From Cyanobacteria bacterium UBA5018 (GTDB lineage: Bacteria > Cyanobacteriota > Cyanobacteriia > PCC-6307 > Cyanobiaceae): DNA of 16,683 bases. Every line of letters begins with the position of its first letter. The first letter of the stretch is position 1. The position numbers and the translations under genes were made by a program. The notes below the pieces were generated by a model. That model was not told the origin of the DNA. It did not search any database and saw only the letters and a list, made by a program, of their open reading frames with translations. The stretch is from contig DGYA01000131.1 in NCBI GenBank assembly GCA_002396505.1, forward strand, positions 1-16,683, written 5' to 3'. Shown one piece after another: positions 1 through 7,675 of this stretch.

Positions 1-2
1 TT

Positions 3-2909
3 ACACCACGCAAAGGGACGCTGCCGGGTTTGCCCATCACCTACATGGAGGGGAACCAGCAGGTGGGGATCCGCCTCAAGGTGATCGGATTTGACAACCC
101 CGCTGCCAATGACTGGTTGGTGGTGAACCAGTTGGCGATCCAGGGCACTAAGCACAACCGCCGCCCTGATCTGGTGGTCTATGTGAACGGTTTGCCGCTG
201 GCGGTGATCGAACTGAAGAACCCCGCCGATGAGAAGGCAGGCATCTGGGCGGCATTCAACCAACTCCAAACCTACAAGCAAGACATTCCAGATCTGTTCA
301 CGGCCAATGTGCTGCTGGTGATCAGCGATGGCATCCAGGCAAGGTTGGGCTCCTTAAGTGCTGATCAAGAACGGTTCCAGCGCTGGCGCACGATCGAGGG
401 TGTCAACAACGAAATTGATCCGCTGGGTGCTCACCGTGATCTGGAGACCCTGGTGCGTGGGATCTTCGATAAGGGGCGTCTGCTGGAGTTCGTTCGTCGT
501 TTTTGCCTGTTTGAGGAAGACGGGCAGATCATCAAAAAGATCGCTGCCTACCACCAGTTCCACGCCGTCAGAGAAGCAGTTGAGCGGGTGGTGGAAGCAA
601 GCAGACCTGATGGCGATAAAAAAGGTGGCGTGGTTTGGCACACCCAGGGCGCTGGCAAGAGCATCGAGATGGCCTGTCTATCGGGCAAGTTGCTCACCGA
701 TCCACGCCTGGAAAATCCCACCCTGGTGCTGGTCACCGACCGCCAAGACCTGGATGGGCAACTGTTCGGGGTGTTTGCTGGAGCGGGTGATCTATTGGGT
801 GAATCCCCCAAGCAGGCAAACTCCAGACAAGAACTGCGGGATCTACTGGGCAACCGCCCCAGCGGCGGCATCATCTTTACCACCATTCAGAAATTCGCTA
901 CCGAAGCAGGGGAAGATAGGTTGCCTGCCCTGAGCGAGCGCCACAACATCGTGGTGATCTGCGATGAGGCGCATCGCACCCAATACGGGTTCAAAGGGCG
1001 CTTCGACACCAAGACAGGGGAGATCAAATACGGGTTGGCAAAGGCGCTCAGAGACGCTCTGCCCCAGGCGACCTTCCTTGCTTTCACGGGAACGCCAATC
1101 TCCCAAGACGACCGTGACACCCAGGCGGTGTTTGGGCACTACATCTCCATCTACGACATTCAACAGGCAGTGGAAGACGGCGCCACGGTGCCGATCTACT
1201 ACGAATCCCGCCTGGCCAAACTGGCGCTCAAGCAACCACTGCTGCCCCAGGTGGATGAGCGGGTGGATGAGCTGTTCTCAGAAGAAGATGACATCCCCGC
1301 CGCCGAAAGGGCAAAGAGCAGGTGGGCAGCACTGGAAGCACTGGTGGGCGCTGAACCACGCCTAATCGAAGTGGCAGCGGATTTGATCTCCCATTTTGAG
1401 CAAAGGTCACGCAGCCAACCAGGCAAGGCGATGCTGGTGGCGATGAGCCGCAATATCTGTGCTCGCCTATACGACGCGATCGTTGCTATTCGCCCTGACT
1501 GGCACAATGACGACCCAAAAAAAGGTGCCATCAAGGTGGTGATCACGGCAACGGCCTCAGACCAGGAGTACCTCCAACCCCACCACACCACCAAACAGCA
1601 GAAAAAGGATCTGGAGAAGCGGTTCAAGGATCCTGCTGATCCGCTCAAGATCGTGATCGTTAGAGATATGTGGTTAACAGGGTTTGATGCTCCATGTCTG
1701 GCGACGATGTATGTGGACAAACCAATGAAAGGGGCAAACCTGGCCCAGGCGATTGCCCGAGTGAACAGGGTGTTCAAGGATAAATCAGGCGGTCTGGTGG
1801 TGGATTACATCGGCATCGCTCCCCAACTAAAAGAAGCACTGGCCACCTATACCGCTGCCAAGGGCAAGGGTGCTCCCACCATCGATACGAGTGAGGCGCT
1901 CCGGATTCTCAAGGAGAAACTGCAGGTTGCCCGCGACCTGCTCCACCCTATTGATTGGAGTGGATTCAAGGATCCTAGTCAGGCACTGGCCCTGTTGCCC
2001 AACTGCCTCGATCACATCCTGGCGATGCCCGATGGCAAAAAGCGGTATTGCGATACCGTGCTGGCGATGACCAAAGCATTTGCCCTATGCGGAACGCTTG
2101 ATGAGGCGATATCACTTGATCCTGAGGTGACCTTCCTTCAGGCAATCCGAGCACCGCTGGTCAAAGGTGATGGGGTGGGCGGCGATGGCAGTGCTCCTAA
2201 AAATGTTGATTTTGAGTTGCAGCAACTGCTGTCTGAGTCACTGGTGGCAGCTGGAATCACTGATATCTTCCAGGTGGCGGGTCTACAAAAACCAGACATC
2301 GGCATCCTCTCGGATCAGTTCCTGGCTGAGGTGAGCAAAATCCCCCAGAAGAACCTGGCGGTGGAACTGCTGCAACGCCTGTTAAGGGATGAAGTTAAAA
2401 CCCGCTTCAATACAAATGTGGTGAAGCAGAGGCGATTCAGTGAACTGCTCCAGGCCTCGCTCACCAAATATGCAAACCGCTCCATCGAGGCGGCCCAGGT
2501 GATTGAGGAACTGATTGCGATGGCAAAGCAGTTCCGTGATGAAGTAGAGAAGGTGGAGGCGATGGGTTTATCTGCTGCTGAAGTTGCCTTCTATGACGCC
2601 CTGGCAAATAACCGGTCAGCTCAAGAGCTCATGGGCGATCAGGTGCTTACCCAAATGGCGCGGGAACTGGCGGCAAAACTCAGAAATAATTTGAGTATCG
2701 ATTGGCAATACAAAGAGAACGTGCGGGCAAGGTTGCGAACAATGATCAAGGCCCTGCTCAGGCGCTACAAATATCCGCCCGATCAGGAGGCGGTGGCAAT
2801 TGATTTGGTGCTACAGCAAACGGAAATGATCGCAGAGGAGTGGTCGAGACAGGATCTTGGCGAAAAGATAGCAGTAGCAGCTGCAGACACACTTGCGAAG
2901 CAATTCTGA
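3..2909 (+). CDS. hsdR: Type I restriction enzyme R (HsdR) subunit, 5'-truncated by the window edge
   Basis: This is the ATP-dependent translocase and nuclease subunit of a type I restriction-modification complex, which acts with HsdM and HsdS to cut foreign DNA away from unmethylated sites. The frame is open to the left edge, so the TTG at 30 is probably not the true start; family length suggests roughly 80-100 residues are missing. Numbering from codon 30, the PD-(D/E)xK nuclease core is at D47 and E61-x-K63 (RRPDLV...IELK). The helicase motor shows Walker A TQGAGKS (205-211), DEAH (312-315), TGTP (353-356) and motif VI QAIARVNR (573-580). The C-terminal third fits the DUF3387-type region of HsdR. 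All key residues are present and no internal stop occurs, so it looks intact. HsdM and HsdS are expected to the left, outside the window. The gene is less G+C-rich than the eno block, which fits horizontal acquisition. Confidence 0.96.
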   Translation, partial: TPRKGTLPGLPITYMEGNQQVGIRLKVIGFDNPAANDWLVVNQLAIQGTKHNRRPDLVVYVNGLPLAVIELKNPADEKAGIWAAFNQLQTYKQDIPDLFTANVLLVISDGIQARLGSLSADQERFQRWRTIEGVNNEIDPLGAHRDLETLVRGIFDKGRLLEFVRRFCLFEEDGQIIKKIAAYHQFHAVREAVERVVEASRPDGDKKGGVVWHTQGAGKSIEMACLSGKLLTDPRLENPTLVLVTDRQDLDGQLFGVFAGAGDLLGESPKQANSRQELRDLLGNRPSGGIIFTTIQKFATEAGEDRLPALSERHNIVVICDEAHRTQYGFKGRFDTKTGEIKYGLAKALRDALPQATFLAFTGTPISQDDRDTQAVFGHYISIYDIQQAVEDGATVPIYYESRLAKLALKQPLLPQVDERVDELFSEEDDIPAAERAKSRWAALEALVGAEPRLIEVAADLISHFEQRSRSQPGKAMLVAMSRNICARLYDAIVAIRPDWHNDDPKKGAIKVVITATASDQEYLQPHHTTKQQKKDLEKRFKDPADPLKIVIVRDMWLTGFDAPCLATMYVDKPMKGANLAQAIARVNRVFKDKSGGLVVDYIGIAPQLKEALATYTAAKGKGAPTIDTSEALRILKEKLQVARDLLHPIDWSGFKDPSQALALLPNCLDHILAMPDGKKRYCDTVLAMTKAFALCGTLDEAISLDPEVTFLQAIRAPLVKGDGVGGDGSAPKNVDFELQQLLSESLVAAGITDIFQVAGLQKPDIGILSDQFLAEVSKIPQKNLAVELLQRLLRDEVKTRFNTNVVKQRRFSELLQASLTKYANRSIEAAQVIEELIAMAKQFRDEVEKVEAMGLSAAEVAFYDALANNRSAQELMGDQVLTQMARELAAKLRNNLSIDWQYKENVRARLRTMIKALLRRYKYPPDQEAVAIDLVLQQTEMIAEEWSRQDLGEKIAVAAADTLAKQF

Positions 2910-2932
2910 CTGCTAAAGGCCGGCTAGCGCAA

Positions 2933-2952
2933 TCCATGGAGGGGTCCATGGC
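2933..2952. terminator. Hairpin between convergent hsdR and PepSY-TM-like genes
   Basis: CCATGGA and TCCATGG form a perfect 7-bp stem around a GGGG loop (2934-2951). It lies between the hsdR stop (2909) and the stop of the minus-strand gene (2972). No clear T-run follows on either strand, so a bidirectional terminator role is inferred only from position and symmetry. Confidence 0.3.
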
Positions 2953-2971
2953 CCGAGCTTGCCCGGCCCCT

Positions 2972-3256
2972 TCAGGCGGATGGGCTGTCTTTGGGGCGAC
3001 GACCTCCGACCATCATCGCCACGCCAGAGACGGCAATAAACACCGTGAGAATGCCGAGAACTGTTGAATAATATGGCTGCAGATTTAGCAGGCCAAAGTT
3101 GCCGGTGTGCAACCTTAGCAACCAGGGAACTTCTATATCGGCAGAGATCAATGCGCCGTAGAGGGATCCCGAAAGGGAGGTTAATAGCAAGGGAACCACA
3201 GCGATCGGCACCAGGGAGCGGTGCAGCTTTCGGGGCAGATGCTTTTTGCTGGCCAT
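2972..3256 (-). CDS. Small PepSY-TM-like membrane protein
   Basis: A 94-residue membrane protein with two predicted transmembrane segments (about residues 15-37 and 63-84). The first is preceded by a basic stretch, LPRKLHRSL. The pattern KLHR, a hydrophobic segment with PLLLTSLSG, then LHTGNFG and a second hydrophobic segment resembles the membrane part of PepSY-associated TM proteins, but no PepSY domain is present, so it is a short version. The ATG at 3256 shares one base with the stop of the upstream DUF3721 gene (TGATG); a GTG at 3259 would give a four-base overlap. Either arrangement points to translational coupling. Its partners are exported, Met/His/Cys-rich proteins, which suggests a role in metal handling or a periplasm-membrane relay. 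That role is inference; the family match is from remembered patterns. Confidence 0.7.
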   Translation of the reverse strand: MASKKHLPRKLHRSLVPIAVVPLLLTSLSGSLYGALISADIEVPWLLRLHTGNFGLLNLQPYYSTVLGILTVFIAVSGVAMMVGGRRPKDSPSA

Positions 3257-3483
3257 CACCGTGATTTTTGGAGTGCTTCGTGCAGGGCCCGTTCAGATGA
3301 ACAGGGCATGTACATATCATCCATTTTAAACGTACCCTTACATTTCAGCTCGGCGGCGCGTTTTTCTGCGGCCGCCTGGGTTTCATACATGCCGTTCATA
3401 TGGGCTTTGGCGGCAATGGGAGCTAGCGCCAGGGAGCCAAGGCCAAGGCAGATCATCAATAGACCCGGGCGGTAAATAGTCAT
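3256..3483 (-). CDS. DUF3721 family exported small protein
   Basis: A 75-residue protein with a clear signal peptide (MTIYRPGLLMICLGLGSLAL, cleavage likely after AKA at residue 27), leaving a mature protein of about 48 residues. The mature part carries ETQAAAEKRAAEL followed by C48, a Met-rich stretch (M54, M57, M59) and C61 in the ending MYMPC. This matches the DUF3721 pattern common in marine and freshwater picocyanobacteria. Function is not established. The two Cys and three Met in 14 residues would suit soft-metal binding, which is inference. It starts 42 bases after the DUF305 stop and overlaps the start of the next gene, so it sits in the middle of a likely three-gene transcript. No strong Shine-Dalgarno sequence is seen before its ATG. 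Confidence 0.85.
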   Translation of the reverse strand: MTIYRPGLLMICLGLGSLALAPIAAKAHMNGMYETQAAAEKRAAELKCKGTFKMDDMYMPCSSERALHEALQKSR

Positions 3484-3525
3484 TCACTTAAGCGGAGAGG
3501 GGTAATCGACTGGCAGTTAGCCCAA

Positions 3526-4284
3526 CTAGAATAGGGCATCGTAATTGAAGTACTGCGGCTTGTTCAGGCCATCATGCTGAAGCAGCTGGCGAATGCGAAT
3601 TATCTCCTGGCGCTGGGCCAAGATAATATTCCTGGCAAGACGCAAGATTGTGGGATTAGTGCTTTTTGCCAGGGCATCACGGGCCATGGTCAAGGCGCCG
3701 CCATGATGCTGGAGCATGCCCTCTAGAAACCAAGTTACCCGGTTGCTTTTGCTGGGCAGCGACTCCATCATCCGCATCCCAGCAATTTGATCGGGGCTCA
3801 TCCGCGTTAGGGCCTCGATCGAATTGGGGTCGCCCCCTGGCAAATAGGCAACTGGGTAGACGGGCGCCTCGGGATACCAGGCCTTGCGCCACTGGCCCAT
3901 CGCCTTGATTTCCTGCAGCTGGTCCCGCCAGATCTGCTTGGCGAGCGAGCCAACTCCTGGCACGCCTATGTCAAAGACGAATTCACTCATCGCCAGGGCA
4001 CCCCTGTGGTGCTCCACCATGGCGTCGATAAAGCGCAGCTCGTAGCTCTGGCCAGCCGGGCCGATGGCCAGGCCATGACTGCCATGTTGGTGGGCGCCAT
4101 GCTGTTGCGCTGTTGGCGCAGCTGCGGCCGGCGGATTGGCCTGGGGCAGCTGCTGCTGCATGTGATGCATGTGATCCATGCCAGCCATGGCTGGCTCTTG
4201 GGCTGCCCTGGCGAGCGCTGGCAGGGAAACCAGGGCCGAAGCGAGGAGCAGGGCGAGGCGGCGCATGCCAGCTATGCGGTTCAT
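3526..4284 (-). CDS. DUF305 family periplasmic protein, CopM-like
   Basis: A 252-residue exported protein: signal peptide at residues 1-27 (basic start, LALLLASALVSLPALARA), a Met/His-rich linker (MAGMDHMHHM at 33-42; QHGAHQHGSHG at 61-71), then a DUF305 domain. The two hallmark repeats are visible: FIDAMVEHHRGALAM (85-99) and FLEGMLQHHGGALTMA (186-201). DUF305 proteins are four-helix, ferritin-like periplasmic proteins; CopM of Synechocystis, a periplasmic copper-binding protein, belongs to this family. The His/Met linker supports soft-metal binding here, probably copper, but the metal is inferred. GGGTGG lies directly before the ATG at 4284 as a possible ribosome site; ATG 4266 would also give a signal peptide. 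It is the first gene of a probable operon with DUF3721 and PepSY-TM-like genes. No CopR/CopS-type two-component genes are in the window. Confidence 0.92.
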   Translation of the reverse strand: MNRIAGMRRLALLLASALVSLPALARAAQEPAMAGMDHMHHMQQQLPQANPPAAAAPTAQQHGAHQHGSHGLAIGPAGQSYELRFIDAMVEHHRGALAMSEFVFDIGVPGVGSLAKQIWRDQLQEIKAMGQWRKAWYPEAPVYPVAYLPGGDPNSIEALTRMSPDQIAGMRMMESLPSKSNRVTWFLEGMLQHHGGALTMARDALAKSTNPTILRLARNIILAQRQEIIRIRQLLQHDGLNKPQYFNYDALF

Positions 4285-4352
4285 CCACCCAGTATGGACC
4301 CTCCAGCCAGTGGAGGCTTAACTGGTCGTCGCGCTCTCCCCTGGCAGCAAGG

Positions 4353-4402
4353 CCTGCGAGCTGAAGACCTGCGAGCTGAAGGCCCGCGAGCTGAAGACCT
4401 GC
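4353..4402. repeat. 15-bp direct tandem repeat, three copies
   Basis: CCTGCGAGCTGAAGA at 4353-4367 is followed directly by near-identical copies at 4368-4382 (one change) and 4383-4397 (one change), and by CCTGC beginning a fourth. It lies 69 bases before the DUF305 start, in the likely 5' leader or promoter region. The 15-base unit keeps frame in both directions, so it makes the overlapping spurious ORFs look repetitive. Confidence 0.9.
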
Positions 4403-4480
4403 ACCGGCTGGAAGCTGAAACGGCGGCAATTCTGAGCAACCAACAGCCCTTGTGTTGGCGACAGATAGGGCCCTGCTAAG

Positions 4481-4519
4481 AGCAAATAAGAACTAATTGA
4501 ATTGCTGCACTTATTTGCT
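4481..4519. promoter_or_regulatory. Perfect 10-bp inverted repeat, candidate operator
   Basis: AGCAAATAAG (4481-4490) and CTTATTTGCT (4510-4519) are perfect inverted copies around a 19-base A/T-rich spacer, about 200 bases upstream of the DUF305 start. The two arms repeat on about three helical turns (29 bp), as expected for a dimeric regulator. Being A/T-rich in G/C-rich surroundings makes chance less likely. No match to a known cyanobacterial operator is claimed. Confidence 0.4.
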
Positions 4520-4756
4520 GGTTCCCCTGGGCAGCCAATGGGGGCAGATTTCGATTAGATGCCAGGAGGAGAGCAGGATTGTGCCCCAGAGGTGGCAGAA
4601 GGGATTGCCGGTTTCGCAACCAGACGAGTGCCTACAGCTGGCGCATTTGCTATGCATCCTCGGCCGGCAGTTGCCATGCAATGAAACGAAGCGTAACACA
4701 AGCTTGCGTTTTGTTGCGGCCAGTCCGCAGCAGTCGCCGCCGGCCGCCACCGGTCG

Positions 4757-4987
4757 CTATGGGCTGGCCAGGGGCGGCCGGGCGCTCCAGTGGCGGCAGC
4801 GCCTGGTGAGCTGCTCACCCTGGCCGATCAGGGCCTGGTGAACCGGGCAGGTGAGCAGGGTGACGCAAGAGCGGGAAACCTCGTAGCTGAAGTGCCGGCA
4901 GGTGATACACACCTTGGCGGAGCGGGAAGGCCGCAGCACGGCGTGATCGAGATAGGCCCACTCCTCCGGCTCGCCAACGGCAGCCAT
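4757..4987 (-). CDS. Small Cys-rich protein, putative metal-binding
   Basis: A 76-residue protein of unknown function, taken from ATG 4987 (a TTG three bases upstream is possible). It has five Cys and several His in an ordered pattern: CITC (27-30), H32, C41, C47, H50, C64 and H66. This could form a zinc-ribbon-like or other metal site. Segments such as YLDHAVLRPS, CRHFSYEVS, LLTCPVHQ and LTRRC resemble, from memory only, a small protein conserved in cyanobacteria. The plus-strand ORF over the same stretch shows nothing recognisable. No strong Shine-Dalgarno is seen; TATATA at 4999-5004, just upstream on its strand, could be part of a promoter. It lies alone between the DUF305 set and the divergently transcribed alkylsulfatase. 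Confidence 0.6.
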   Translation of the reverse strand: MAAVGEPEEWAYLDHAVLRPSRSAKVCITCRHFSYEVSRSCVTLLTCPVHQALIGQGEQLTRRCRHWSARPPLASP

Positions 4988-5302
4988 CAACTCAATGCAA
5001 GTATATATGTACTAGCAGGGCGGCTGGTTGCTGTCAAGCGGGCCCTGGGAGCGGGCGGGGCGCCCCTTGGCTGGGTAGCAAATTTGTTGAATATCGAGGC
5101 ATAAGTGGTGCTGCAGCGGTAGAGGGCTGTAGCATCGTTAGGGCTTCTACCTATGCTCCTTCCCCGATAGCCCTGGGCCCACAGCCATCTCAACTGGGCC
5201 ATGTGTTCAGAAAAATTGGCAAATCCAGGGGTGATGGGCGCAGGTAAGGCAAGGCAAGTTACCCGGCCGTTCCGACCTCACAAACTGCACATGTTTTCAA
5301 TC
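4988..5302. other. Divergent intergenic region before the alkylsulfatase gene
   Basis: About 315 bases between the minus-strand Cys-rich gene and the alkylsulfatase. Promoters for both should lie here, but none is convincing. It contains the palindrome GGGGCGCCCC (5057-5066). In-frame codons from 5201 to 5302 are open, but they precede the signal peptide and look non-coding. Confidence 0.45.
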
Positions 5303-7396
5303 ATGAAGCGCAATTGGCTGGGTCTCGCCTTGGCAAGTGCACTGCTATGCGGGGGCAATGCCCTGGCGGCGGGCGGCGGCAGCATTGTGACGGCCGACCC
5401 CTCCAAGCATTTTGACCCCAAGGGCAAGCCGCCATCCAAGTTCACGCTTGAATTGCAGAATGGCCTGCGAAAATCTTTGCCATTCGATGATAAACGTGAT
5501 TTTGATGAGGCCCGCAGGGGATTCATTGCGGCCCCAACATTTAAGCGGATTATGGCCGATGCCGGCAACGTAGCCTGGGATATGGGTAGTTATGACTTTC
5601 TGCTGGAACCAGGCAAAAATTTCGACACCATTAACCCATCACTGCAACGGCAGGCCATTTTGAACATGGCCTATGGCCTCTATGAAGTAGTGCCCGGCAA
5701 AATTTATCAAGTTAGGGGCTTCGATCTGGCTAATATCAGTTTTATCAAAGGTGACACCGGCTGGATTGTCTTTGATCCGCTCACCAGTAAGGAAACTGCC
5801 AGGGCCGCCCTCAACTTCATTAACGAAAAACTGGGCAAACGTCCGGTGGTGGCGGTGGTCTTTTCCCACTCCCATGCCGATCACTTCGGTGGGGTTAGAG
5901 GTGTTGTAGATGAAGCTGACGTCAAGAGCGGCAAGGTGCCGATCATCGCCCCAGGCGGATTTATGGAACATGCCATCGCCGAGAATGTCTATGCCGGCAA
6001 CGCCATGAACCGGCGCATGTTCTTCCAATACGGGATACTACTACCCCGCAGCCCCTACGGCCACGTGGATCAGTCGATCGGCAAAAATACCGCTTCTGGC
6101 AATCTGGGCTTGATTGAGCCCACTCGTTACATCAATAAAGACTACGAATTGCTCACAATTGACGGCGTAAAAATGGAGTTTCAGAACACTCCTGGTACCG
6201 AAGCGCCGTCGGAGATGAACACCTATTTCCCAGACCTAAAGGCATTCTGGGCGGCAGAGAATATCACCGGCACCATCCACAATATCTACACCTTACGTGG
6301 GGCGCTTGTGCGCGATGCCTTGGCCTGGTCCAAGTACATCAATGCGGCACTATATCGCTATGGCACGGAAGCTGAGTACATGTTCGCCTCCCACAGCTGG
6401 CCGCGTTTCGGCAACGATCGCGTCCAAGAGGTAATGCGTACCCAGCGCGATACTTACGCATATCTAAACAATCATGTGTTGCACCTGGCCAACCAGGGCG
6501 TGACGATCAACGAGATCCACAACGTATTTAAAACACCAAAGAGTCTGCAGAATCAATGGGCTGCCCACAGCTACCACGGCTCGGAAGAACACAACAGCCG
6601 CGCCGTGCTGAATCGCTACCTGGGCTACTGGGATGGCAATCCCGCAACACTGATTCCACTATCACCGAAGGATTCGGCGCCCTTGTATGTGGAAATGATG
6701 GGCGGAGCAAGTAAGATCATCGCCAAGGGGCAGCAACTCTTCGCCAAGGGTGACTATCGCCTGGCCATGGAGATATTGAACAAGTTAGTTTATGCTGAGC
6801 CGGAAAATGCCAAAGCGAAAGACCTACTGGCAGATGTATATGAGCAGATTGGCTATCAAAAAGAAAGCCCCAGCCTGCGCAACAGTTTCTTGGCGGCCGC
6901 CTATGAGCTGCGCAACGGTATGCCCGCTGGGGTGCCACCTAAATCGAGCGGCCCAGACATGATTCGTGCCATGTCTACCGAGCTATGGCTAAATTCACTT
7001 GCCATCAGCATGGATAGCCGCAAAGTGGCGGGGGTGCAGGCCGTGATCAACCTGGTGACACCAGATAATGGCGAGAAGTTTGTGGTAGAGCTAAGTAATT
7101 CGGCACTTACAAATATTAAGGGTCACCAGGCAAAGAAGCCGGATCTAACCATTACTCTCAACCGCTCCGACCTGGAGCAAGTAATGTCGGGCAGCTCCAA
7201 CTTTGAGCAGTTGATCGCCGCAGGTAAGGCAAAATTTGCAGGCGATCGCAAGCCTTTTGAGCTGCTGCGTGGTGCCCTGGTTAGGTTTACGCCAAACTTT
7301 GAATTGTTGCCGGGCACCATGCCGGCCAAGCCTGCAGCGCCAGTAGGCAAGGAGCCGTTTGCGGCCGACCAGCCCGCCGACACCACGGGTGGCTGA
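5303..7396 (+). CDS. Secreted alkylsulfatase, SdsA1/type III sulfatase family
   Basis: A metallo-beta-lactamase-fold enzyme that hydrolyses primary alkyl sulfates such as dodecyl sulfate to alcohol and sulfate. Start ATG 5303 is chosen because it opens directly on a signal peptide, MKRNWLGLALASALLCGGNALA; ATG 5291 is nearly as good, and the frame stays open back to 5201. None has a clear ribosome site. Length is 697 residues against about 650 for SdsA1. Numbered from 5303, the zinc ligands are H189-x-H191-x-D193-H194, E300 (GTEAPSE), E319 (AAEN) and H364 (FASHSW). Their spacings of 111, 19 and 45 residues match those I recall for SdsA1. A dimerisation domain follows (about 470-550), then an SCP2-like C-terminal domain (about 565-675) and a Pro-rich tail. 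It should act in the periplasm or outside. The outer-membrane barrel gene follows 280 bases later. Likely horizontally acquired, by context. Confidence 0.95.
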   Translation: MKRNWLGLALASALLCGGNALAAGGGSIVTADPSKHFDPKGKPPSKFTLELQNGLRKSLPFDDKRDFDEARRGFIAAPTFKRIMADAGNVAWDMGSYDFLLEPGKNFDTINPSLQRQAILNMAYGLYEVVPGKIYQVRGFDLANISFIKGDTGWIVFDPLTSKETARAALNFINEKLGKRPVVAVVFSHSHADHFGGVRGVVDEADVKSGKVPIIAPGGFMEHAIAENVYAGNAMNRRMFFQYGILLPRSPYGHVDQSIGKNTASGNLGLIEPTRYINKDYELLTIDGVKMEFQNTPGTEAPSEMNTYFPDLKAFWAAENITGTIHNIYTLRGALVRDALAWSKYINAALYRYGTEAEYMFASHSWPRFGNDRVQEVMRTQRDTYAYLNNHVLHLANQGVTINEIHNVFKTPKSLQNQWAAHSYHGSEEHNSRAVLNRYLGYWDGNPATLIPLSPKDSAPLYVEMMGGASKIIAKGQQLFAKGDYRLAMEILNKLVYAEPENAKAKDLLADVYEQIGYQKESPSLRNSFLAAAYELRNGMPAGVPPKSSGPDMIRAMSTELWLNSLAISMDSRKVAGVQAVINLVTPDNGEKFVVELSNSALTNIKGHQAKKPDLTITLNRSDLEQVMSGSSNFEQLIAAGKAKFAGDRKPFELLRGALVRFTPNFELLPGTMPAKPAAPVGKEPFAADQPADTTGG

Positions 7397-7413
7397 TCCC
7401 CAGGGGAGATCAG
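7393..7413 (+). terminator. Hairpin at the alkylsulfatase stop codon
   Basis: CTGATC (7393-7398) pairs with GATCAG (7408-7413) around a C-rich/G-rich middle that can add two more pairs. It overlaps the TGA stop. The following bases (TTGCCAAACC) are not a T-run, so intrinsic termination is uncertain. Confidence 0.3.
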
Positions 7414-7675
7414 TTGCCAAACCTGGTAATATTTATTCCCAGCTGCTAGACAGGCAAACTCCCAGCGGCAAGCCAGGCAAACCCTTGGCGATTCGCCTGG
7501 TTACCCCATGATCGCCCGAGCAATCGGCTAAGGTTTTATTTCGTCCACTCAAATTGTATTCCATCCACCCATCCACCCAGCAAATAACACTCTTTATTGC
7601 CATCTTATGGATATCTCCCAGGCCAGGCTCCGTCAAATGGCAACAAACAGTGCGACGAAAAGTGTCTTGCTAGGC

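Larger units (their letters stand above)
4285..4756. other. Intergenic region upstream of the DUF305 gene
   Basis: About 470 bases without a credible gene. ORFs here on both strands have no recognisable domain and unnatural composition. It holds a three-copy 15-bp tandem repeat (4353-4402), a small hairpin (CCAACA 4440-4445 / TGTTGG 4453-4458) and a perfect 10+10-bp inverted repeat (4481-4519). The promoter of the DUF305 operon should lie here, but no confident -35/-10 pair was found. Confidence 0.6.

Noticed and set aside
4006..4479. 157-codon plus-strand ORF with repeated AEDLRAEG units
   Set aside because: It overlaps the DUF305 gene, and its repeats simply reflect the 15-bp DNA tandem repeat.
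4790..5104. 104-codon plus-strand ORF opposite the Cys-rich gene
   Set aside because: No recognisable motif; the minus strand over the same stretch has an ordered Cys/His pattern.
5201..5302. N-terminal extension of the alkylsulfatase to ATG 5201
   Set aside because: It would place 34 unlike residues before a clear signal peptide and has no ribosome site.
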